DNA of 7,242 nucleotides, taken from assembly GCA_030627225.1 (NCBI GenBank), contig DAOUSM010000042.1, forward strand, positions 1-7,242, in the 5' to 3' direction. The position numbers and the translations under genes were made by a program. The number at the start of each line of letters is the position of its first letter. Position 1 is the first letter of the stretch. The notes beneath the pieces are model-generated. The model ran no database searches. It was not told where the DNA came from and worked only from the letters and a program-made list of their open reading frames with translations. This document shows positions 1 through 4,640 of the stretch, piece after piece. This stretch comes from Candidatus Bathyarchaeota archaeon. Lineage in GTDB: Archaea > Thermoproteota > Bathyarchaeia > Bathyarchaeales > Bathycorpusculaceae.

Positions 1-1045
1 AAAAATTTTTTCGTTTCATCCTTTGCTTTTTTGATAGTTTAATCAGTAAGTCAAGGGAATGCCTTTCCTCTTTGATGGACTTTACTTCTAGCATCCTTGC
101 CTTTACAGCATCCGTAAAAAGTTTTTCTGCGGTTTTAGTTCTTATAATGACGAGTGACCAGCCGTTTAGTCCTAGTCCTCCGACTGAGATGTCAGCGAGT
201 TCAGCTGAGAAATCTTTGCATGTGTGACAGCTTGTTCGGGTATATTGTTGTATCTTTTTTAGTGGAATGTTCTTTGTTTCGCCTGATTTCATTGTTAAGA
301 GGACTTTTGATTTGATGTTTATTTTAGTTATGTCATGTGGATTGATGTTGAGTTTCCCTTTTATGTAGTCTTCTATTAGTCCTTCGTAGGAGAAGCTTCC
401 GCTGCAGATTAATCCTATTGTTAGTTTCAGTTTTTGGATGTAATTTTTTAATGGAACTGTTTGAATTCTTCGGATTGCTTCTATTTGACATGGAGTGCCT
501 ACAAATGCTAGTTTTCTTTTGTTTTGTTCGAGACCTTTTTGTAAAGCTAGTAGATTTGGGGAATGGAAATATTTTGTTCCGGCGGATTGTAGGATTTGTT
601 CCTTGGTTGTAGCGAAGATTGGCTTGGGATAGAGCGGTTTATCTCTGTTTACTGCGGATACGGCTGCTCCGTTGATTGTTTTGTTTATCAGCGCAGATGT
701 GAGGAGGGTTGTTACAACTCCTCCGTCTTGACAAACTTTGAGTGTGTTTTTATCTGTTGATCTGGCTACGAGAACGCGTCGGTAGATGCCGAATTCTTCT
801 TGAGGCTTTTTTTCTCTTCTGAAAACGAACTTTTCCAGGAGCGGTCTTGATGAGTTGTATTGGGGGCAAGCTTGAGCGCAGGTTCCGCAAGGTTTGCATT
901 TACTTATGATTTCGGGTTTTTCTTTTACGTATTTTAAGCAGTTGGATGGGCAGGCGATTATGCAAGCGGCGCATCCTGTGCACTTTTCAGAGAGAACAAC
1001 ATTTGCTAATGTTTCTTTAAAGCCAAGTTTGGAGTTTTTGGTCAA
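1..1045 (-). CDS. Ferredoxin-FrhB fusion: coenzyme F420 hydrogenase/dehydrogenase beta-subunit family protein (3' end cut by window edge)
   Basis: Likely an iron-sulfur flavoprotein passing electrons between ferredoxin-type clusters and coenzyme F420 in the cytoplasm, as in FpoF/FqoF and FrhB; the actual partner is unknown. The 348 visible residues start with a two-cluster ferredoxin domain: C22-x2-C25-x2-C28-x3-C32 and C50-x2-C53-x2-C56-x3-C60. Next come the FrhB N-domain signature DGGVVTTLL (107-115) and GTPCQ (183-187), then GLICSG (C214), and the C-terminal signature C273-x2-C276-KDFSAELADISVGG. The start is TTG at 1045: an in-frame TAA lies just upstream, no ATG/GTG/TTG falls between, and GGAGGA sits 5 nt before it. 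No stop is seen before base 1; the lysine/arginine-rich tail suggests only a few residues are missing. It diverges from cofE, which favours an F420 role. FrhB-like proteins also occur with other functions, so family is sure but reaction is not. Confidence 0.92.
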   Translation of the reverse strand, partial: MTKNSKLGFKETLANVVLSEKCTGCAACIIACPSNCLKYVKEKPEIISKCKPCGTCAQACPQYNSSRPLLEKFVFRREKKPQEEFGIYRRVLVARSTDKNTLKVCQDGGVVTTLLTSALINKTINGAAVSAVNRDKPLYPKPIFATTKEQILQSAGTKYFHSPNLLALQKGLEQNKRKLAFVGTPCQIEAIRRIQTVPLKNYIQKLKLTIGLICSGSFSYEGLIEDYIKGKLNINPHDITKINIKSKVLLTMKSGETKNIPLKKIQQYTRTSCHTCKDFSAELADISVGGLGLNGWSLVIIRTKTAEKLFTDAVKARMLEVKSIKEERHSLDLLIKLSKKQRMKRKNF

Positions 1046-1128
1046 GTTGTTCCTCCTTGGACAAAATGATACGTGTTAACGTCACATATGTTATATGTCT
1101 CTTATCCGATGGAATAGTGGGGATTGTG
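1046..1128. promoter_or_regulatory. Divergent promoter region of the FrhB-family gene and cofE, with a symmetric AT-rich element
   Basis: This 83-bp stretch must hold the promoters of both genes. It contains a perfect inverted repeat, ACATAT-GTT-ATATGT (1084-1098). Its AT-rich arms could act as TATA boxes in both directions: the plus-strand TTATAT at 1091-1096 lies about 35 nt before the cofE ATG, and the minus-strand arm lies about 40 nt before the TTG start. A second, imperfect dyad around GTTAAC (1075-1080) lies beside it. Promoter activity and any operator role are inferred from position and symmetry. Confidence 0.5.
1051..1056 (-). promoter_or_regulatory. Shine-Dalgarno site for the TTG-started FrhB-family gene
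   Basis: GGAGGA on the minus strand, followed by 5 nt (ACAAC) and then TTG. It decides the start: the in-frame upstream codons back to the TAA contain no other initiation codon. Confidence 0.8.
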
Positions 1129-1881
1129 ATGATTCAGATAATTGGGCTGGAGGGTTTGCCTATTATAAGGGAAGGAGACGATTTGGCTGAGCTTATTTGT
1201 ATTGGGGCTGAAGGTCAAGGAGTTCATATTGAAGATGGCGATGTTCTGGTGATCACGCATGTTGTTGTTTCTCGTGCGGAGGGAAATGTTGTGGATCTTG
1301 ACAGTGTTGAGCCTTCGGAGTTTGCGAAGAGTTTGGGTGAGCGGCTTAGTAAGGATCCTGCGCTTGTTGAGGTTGTTCTTCGTCAGTCAAAGAGTATTGT
1401 TCGGATGGGTGATGGAAACATAATATGTGAGACTATGCATGGGTTTGTTTGTGCTAATGCTGGGGTTGATAGGTCTAATGTTCCTGGGGAGAGAAACGTT
1501 GTTTTGTTGCCTGTGGATCCTGATGTTTCGGCGCGGAGGATTCGGATGAAGATAAGGGAGTTGACGGGGAAGGATGTTGCGGTTATTATTTCTGATACTC
1601 ATGGTCGGCCGTTGCGTGATGGTCAGATTAATGTGGCTATAGGTGTTGCTGGTATTGATCCTGTTCGGAATCGTATGGGGGAGAAGGATTTGTTTGGGTA
1701 TGTGTTGAGGGTGAAGAGGATTGCGGTTGCTGATGAGTTGGCTTCGGCGGCTGAGTTGGTTATTGGACAGGCTGATGAGGGGATTCCGGTTGCGATAATT
1801 CGTGGATACGCTTATCCGAGGTCGGAAGAGGCGAGGGCGACTAAGCTAATTAGACCTAGGGAGAAGGATTTGTTCATTTAA
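1129..1881 (+). CDS. cofE: Coenzyme F420-0:L-glutamate ligase (F420 gamma-glutamyl ligase)
   Basis: CofE adds L-glutamates to the lactyl-phospho side chain of F420-0 using GTP, giving F420-1 and F420-2; it is cytoplasmic and normally acts as a dimer with divalent metal. The 250-aa length equals the usual single-domain archaeal form, without the bacterial FbiB nitroreductase-like extension. Family blocks appear in order: GLEGLPIIREGDDLAELI (6-23), DGDVLVITHVVVSRAEG (36-52), HGFVCANAGVDRSN (104-117), LLPVDPD (126-132), SDTHGRPLR (155-163), GQINVAIG (165-172), ADELASAAEL (201-210). Asp114 and Asp156 lie in the motifs expected to hold metal. I chose ATG 1129 because similarity begins at once (MIQIIGLEG); the frame is open back to a TTG at 1057, but that extension has no family counterpart and spans the promoter. 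GTG at 1126 is a possible alternative. Its tail overlaps the convergent transporter gene by 4 bp. No residue expected for activity looks missing. Confidence 0.97.
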   Translation: MIQIIGLEGLPIIREGDDLAELICIGAEGQGVHIEDGDVLVITHVVVSRAEGNVVDLDSVEPSEFAKSLGERLSKDPALVEVVLRQSKSIVRMGDGNIICETMHGFVCANAGVDRSNVPGERNVVLLPVDPDVSARRIRMKIRELTGKDVAVIISDTHGRPLRDGQINVAIGVAGIDPVRNRMGEKDLFGYVLRVKRIAVADELASAAELVIGQADEGIPVAIIRGYAYPRSEEARATKLIRPREKDLFI

Positions 1882-2456
1882 CGCATTTTGCTAATTGGAA
1901 AAGCCTTTTTTAGGGGGAGAGATGTTCTATGAATAACGATGTCGTATAAGAAATATCCTAAGACTATGCTTATTAAACCCTGAATAAGATTGAAAGCAAT
2001 GACTAAAGGGCTTGCCAGAATTACCGCTGGCTGGGGAATCTGATAATAGAGAGGGAGGACTACTAGATTTGCAAAAAACATGATTAGCGATCTTGATGAG
2101 ACGCCTAATATTGATGATAGAGCCTTATCGAGTTTTGCTTCTTTATTGGACCATTTGAAACTTAATGCCATCCCCGCTATTGTCGAGAACTCCGCCAAAG
2201 CTTTCATTGATGCGCCAACGGGATCTCCGCTGCGTAGAAGAATAGCGAGGAGGGCAACTGCGGATGTAGTTGCTCCGGATGGTAAGCCGAAAAGCAATGT
2301 TGAAAGCACTATTGGTACTCCTGTGAAATCGAATTTTAAATATGGAAGCCAAGGGAAGGGAATTTTTAAACCAGAAATTTTCATTGAGTAATCGAAAATT
2401 ATGACCAATGCACTAAGAATAGCGTTACCAGTAAGAATTGTACTATTTTTTACCAT
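1878..2456 (-). CDS. ECF transporter S component, RibU-like (substrate probably a flavin, not proven)
   Basis: A 192-aa membrane protein of the size and shape of the substrate-binding S component of energy-coupling-factor vitamin importers. About six hydrophobic segments are visible (roughly 8-24, 48-58, 60-74, 82-101, 117-137, 145-172). After the first comes the characteristic loop PWLPYLKFDFTGVP (35-48), resembling the K-F-D-x-x-x-(I/V)-P loop of RibU-type proteins, then FGLPSGA (56-62) and KALAEFSTIAGMAL (85-98). No EcfA ATPase or EcfT gene is in the window, so it would have to share a module encoded elsewhere (group II arrangement). Riboflavin is the most likely substrate by loop similarity, and the neighbouring F420/flavin genes agree, but other vitamins are possible. 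A TATA-like box about 25 nt before the ATG and no clear Shine-Dalgarno suggest a leaderless message. Codon endings are less A/C-biased than in the other minus-strand genes. Confidence 0.85.
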   Translation of the reverse strand: MVKNSTILTGNAILSALVIIFDYSMKISGLKIPFPWLPYLKFDFTGVPIVLSTLLFGLPSGATTSAVALLAILLRSGDPVGASMKALAEFSTIAGMALSFKWSNKEAKLDKALSSILGVSSRSLIMFFANLVVLPLYYQIPQPAVILASPLVIAFNLIQGLISIVLGYFLYDIVIHRTSLPLKKAFPISKMR

Positions 2457-2477
2457 AGACTTACTTAAGCCTTGAGC

Positions 2478-2490
2478 TATTTAAAAAATA
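2478..2490 (-). promoter_or_regulatory. Likely TATA box of the ECF S-component gene (leaderless promoter)
   Basis: The minus strand reads TATTTTTTAAATA here; the TTTAAATA core centres about 25 nt before the ATG at 2456. That is the normal archaeal TATA-to-start-site distance, so transcription should begin at or next to the ATG. No Shine-Dalgarno sequence is visible in between, which fits. Confidence 0.5.
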
Positions 2491-2610
2491 GACGTGTGGA
2501 TGATGGTTGACTAGCTAATGGTATTGTTGCAGTGTATTGATCATGTTGAGGACAAAAGAAGCGTAAAATGTTGGGAGAAGTAATTAAAAGGAAGGGCAAA
2601 CCAGCGGTTT

Positions 2611-3372
2611 TTACTTTCTGCGTTTGATTCTATATGTTCCGTAAGCCGTTAATGAGGCTGTCGTCAGTAATATCGTGGCGAGTTCTGGGATTATTATGAG
2701 CGCACCTTGGGTGTATGCACTGTGGTTGTCAAACGGACCGGTAAGCGGCTCGTAGGTTCTTCCAAGGGCTAATACTAGGACTTTGAGGTCTTCAGCTGCA
2801 ATGCCAGGGGCGTATACTGTGAGTGTGAAGTTTGTTGGAACGGTTGTTATATGGTAGAAGACGTACTGGATCGAGTAGTATACTGGTTCGGTTGTACCCA
2901 GTTTGTCTTTAATAGCACCAACTGCGTATTGTTCGTCGTTATTGCACCCTGGATAGCTCTCTGGATCTACTATCGGAGGATGTGTCACTTCAGGATCTGG
3001 CCATGTAGCATTCGGAGGTATTTGGCCCGCCGCGACTTCAGCGAAATCATCTTTGATGTAGATGACGCCTTCGCCTGGTGTGCCGTTGTAATATACGATG
3101 TCGGTTATTTCGATGCTTTCGAGGTAATAATGTGTCTCGTTGTTTAACGCCAAGAGGAGCCACACATTATAGGCCTTATGCTCAGCTGTAGTTGAGAAAA
3201 TATGCATGTCAGCCGGGGTTGTGGTGACGAGGGGTTCTTCTGTTGGGTTTTCAGTATATTCACGGGGCCATACTTTTATGTTTGCCATTGGGTCTGGGGA
3301 TGCTAGAGCAGATAGCACTGGAAGGGCGGATAAGCTTAGCGCCACCAGTAAGGCAATAAGTGCTTTCTTCAT
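2611..3372 (-). CDS. Secreted protein with C-terminal PE-type sorting tail, candidate archaeosortase substrate (unknown fold)
   Basis: I do not recognise the central domain. The 253-aa protein begins with a clear signal peptide: MKK, a hydrophobic core to about residue 22, and a likely cleavage after ALA (24). Residues 25-224 are rich in beta-branched and aromatic residues. They hold five N-glycosylation sequons (N78-E-T, N96-G-T, N121-A-T, N181-F-T, N216-H-S) and only one cysteine (C143), as expected of an exported, glycosylated surface protein. The tail is tripartite: the motif IIIPELA (226-232, P229-E230), a short hydrophobic segment (233-247), and a basic end KRRK. That is the layout of PEF-CTERM/PGF-CTERM/PEP-CTERM signals cut by archaeosortases and exosortases. 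It lies 128 bp downstream of the archaeosortase operon, same strand, with its own TATA box and GGGG 5 nt before ATG. Being its substrate is inference. A plain membrane anchor is the alternative. Confidence 0.87.
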   Translation of the reverse strand: MKKALIALLVALSLSALPVLSALASPDPMANIKVWPREYTENPTEEPLVTTTPADMHIFSTTAEHKAYNVWLLLALNNETHYYLESIEITDIVYYNGTPGEGVIYIKDDFAEVAAGQIPPNATWPDPEVTHPPIVDPESYPGCNNDEQYAVGAIKDKLGTTEPVYYSIQYVFYHITTVPTNFTLTVYAPGIAAEDLKVLVLALGRTYEPLTGPFDNHSAYTQGALIIIPELATILLTTASLTAYGTYRIKRRK

Positions 3373-3377
3373 TATTT

Positions 3378-3420
3378 CCCCTTACTCCTTAAGTTTATTG
3401 TTGTTTGGAACTTTATAAAT
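3378..3420 (-). promoter_or_regulatory. Promoter and ribosome-binding site of the surface-protein gene
   Basis: On the minus strand ATTTATAAAG (3420-3411) is a strong archaeal TATA box, preceded by the palindrome CCATATGG (3421-3428) where the BRE would lie. Transcription would start near 3390, leaving a leader of about 18 nt that contains GGAG and then AAGGGG, the latter 5 nt before ATG. The gene is therefore probably transcribed independently of the operon upstream. Confidence 0.6.
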
Positions 3421-3460
3421 CCATATGGAAAATTGTCCTAGAACTTCTATGTGAATGTTC

Positions 3461-3471
3461 TTTTTCAAAAA
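3461..3471 (-). terminator. Possible oligo-T termination site after the archaeosortase operon
   Basis: About 30 nt past the stop of the 69-aa gene the minus strand reads TTTTTGAAAAA. Archaeal transcription often stops at short T runs without a strong hairpin, and this is the most T-rich spot between the operon and the next promoter. Weak evidence. Confidence 0.3.
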
Positions 3472-3500
3472 TAGGTTTGGTTCTTGCTTTTAACCGCCAT

Positions 3501-3710
3501 TTATGAGGGTGGAAACCGGTAGATCTGCATTAAGACGAAGAACATGAAAAGTAGGCCGAATATGAGTGCTGATATTCTTAGGGGTTTTTTGTCGATTATT
3601 AGGAATTCTTCTTCAAAGTATGGCGTTATCATCTCTGATGTTATTAGTAGGACTATGGCCATGTATGCGAACCATAGGCCTATTTCCCAGAAGGTTAGGG
3701 GGAACTGCAT
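3501..3710 (-). CDS. Small two-TM membrane protein, third gene of the archaeosortase operon (unknown)
   Basis: A 69-aa protein I do not recognise. It has two hydrophobic segments (about 8-24 and 46-64) joined by an acidic-then-basic linker (PYFEEEFLIIDKKPLR, 30-45), so both ends should be on the same side of the membrane. Reasons to accept such a short gene: it begins 2 nt after the stop of the preceding gene, and GAGG stands 7 nt before its ATG. Its residue composition is also a coherent membrane protein, in contrast to the opposite-strand reading frames over the same bases. Tight coupling to the two genes before it suggests a subunit or accessory of the same membrane complex, but no function can be assigned from sequence. 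Confidence 0.75.
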   Translation of the reverse strand: MQFPLTFWEIGLWFAYMAIVLLITSEMITPYFEEEFLIIDKKPLRISALIFGLLFMFFVLMQIYRFPPS

Positions 3711-3712
3711 TT

Positions 3713-4609
3713 TTATTCCTCAATTATTCTGTAGTAGACTTCGATTGTGTTGCCGTCTTGGGAGATTTCGTTTTTTTCGAGGAATATTGGTTTGCCTATT
3801 GTTCTTGATATGGCGCAGGCTATGGAGCTGCATAGTGGGCAGCAGATTGAGTTGCATATGTTTGAGAGTTTTCTTACTTCGGCGCATAGGTCTTTGTAGA
3901 TTGATCCTGTTATTTTGACGTGTATTAGGCTGTTTTCTTTTTTGATTTCTAGTTCTTTGGCTATTTCCAGGTCTTCTGCGAAGAGCTTCGGTAGTTTCTC
4001 TTGTAAGTATTCTATTTCAACTTTTGTGAGTTCTTTGCCGAGTTCTTTTTCGTAGAGGTTTACAAGGCTTAGTCCTGGTGGGACGAGGCATATTCCCTGT
4101 GGGTTTTTTACGAATACTTTTTTTCCGGCTACTTCGTGTACTGGTGGTAGGATTATGTCTTTCTTTTGGGAAATGTATATGACGCCTCCTTTGTAGCCTT
4201 TTATGAAGTATGGTAGTGGTGGCAGGTAAACGGCTTTTCCTTTGTAGTCGAGTTCTGATATTACTCGGTCTATTGTTGCGAGTGAGGATATGGCTGTTGA
4301 GTCTAGGAGGCTTGTTTTCACGTATCTGATTGGTTTCATGAATAGGAGTAGGGCTCCCCAGAATGTTAAGGTTAAACCTATGAAGGCTAGGATTACTTCT
4401 TCGTAGATTATGGATGAGACTATGGTTGCGGCTCCAAAGAATAGGAAGATGTAGGCTATTGTTCCTGATGGTTTACGTCTGTGTTTCCATAGTTTAAGCC
4501 TCAGTTCTTCTTTTTCGCTTTCAAGCTTCTGTATTCTTTCGATTAAGGCTTGTACAGCGTCTTCTTTCTGCGTTTGAACAGTTTCATCTCTTTCTTTGGA
4601 GCTTGCCAT
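3713..4609 (-). CDS. Coiled-coil / two-TM / cysteine-rich cytoplasmic-domain protein of the archaeosortase operon (unknown)
   Basis: No family recognised with confidence. Visible parts of the 298 residues: a charged N-terminal helix likely to form a coiled coil (about 15-45, with IQKLESEKEELRLKL); two transmembrane segments (about 50-68 and 72-91) separated by a two-acid turn (E70, E71), so both termini should be cytoplasmic; then about 200 soluble residues. The soluble part includes YLPPLPYFIKGYKGGVIYIS and an IVY-rich region, and ends with a cysteine cluster C242, C252-x3-C256-C257-x2-C260, C265 followed by SRTIGKPIFLEKNEI. The cluster could bind zinc or an iron-sulfur centre. The CPLCS...GKP stretch faintly recalls the ligand-binding V4R domain, but I do not assign it. 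It starts 31 nt after the archaeosortase stop with at best a weak Shine-Dalgarno (TGATGA) and ends 2 nt before the 69-aa gene, so the three are almost certainly cotranscribed. Confidence 0.87.
   Translation of the reverse strand: MASSKERDETVQTQKEDAVQALIERIQKLESEKEELRLKLWKHRRKPSGTIAYIFLFFGAATIVSSIIYEEVILAFIGLTLTFWGALLLFMKPIRYVKTSLLDSTAISSLATIDRVISELDYKGKAVYLPPLPYFIKGYKGGVIYISQKKDIILPPVHEVAGKKVFVKNPQGICLVPPGLSLVNLYEKELGKELTKVEIEYLQEKLPKLFAEDLEIAKELEIKKENSLIHVKITGSIYKDLCAEVRKLSNICNSICCPLCSSIACAISRTIGKPIFLEKNEISQDGNTIEVYYRIIEE
3718..3721 (-). promoter_or_regulatory. Shine-Dalgarno site of the 69-aa membrane protein
   Basis: GAGG on the minus strand, 7 nt before the ATG at 3710. It lies inside the last codons of the preceding gene and supports this short reading frame being translated. 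Confidence 0.65.
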
Positions 4610-4640
4610 AATTCATCATTTTTTGTTAATTCTTGGAATA

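Noticed and set aside
418..1079. Plus-strand open frames of about 60 codons
   Set aside because: They are antisense to the FrhB-family gene, whose frame is open throughout and full of family motifs; their low-complexity F/L-rich or mixed products look like nothing known.
1057..1128. N-terminal extension of cofE from an in-frame TTG at 1057
   Set aside because: The added 24 residues do not resemble CofE, the family similarity starts exactly at ATG 1129, and the extension would run through the divergent promoter dyad.
2080..2391. Plus-strand 103-codon frame opposite the ECF S component
   Set aside because: Antisense shadow; the minus-strand product has clear S-component motifs and TM pattern, the plus-strand product does not resemble a protein family.
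2457..2610. Small gene or RNA in the gap between the transporter and surface-protein genes
   Set aside because: Beyond the transporter promoter, I see no open frame with a start and ribosome-binding site and no strong hairpin; only a weak T-rich spot (about 2581-2592) past the surface-protein stop.
3800..3900. V4R (4-vinyl reductase type) domain at the cysteine-rich end of the coiled-coil protein
   Set aside because: Only a short CPLCS...GKP similarity seen by eye; the usual downstream conserved cysteine/glycine pattern of V4R is not evident, so I describe it without assigning it.
3544..3918. Overlapping plus-strand frames of 124 and 80 codons opposite the small membrane protein
   Set aside because: Their C/L/R/F-rich products are typical of antisense reading of membrane-protein genes, and no ribosome-binding site or promoter supports them.
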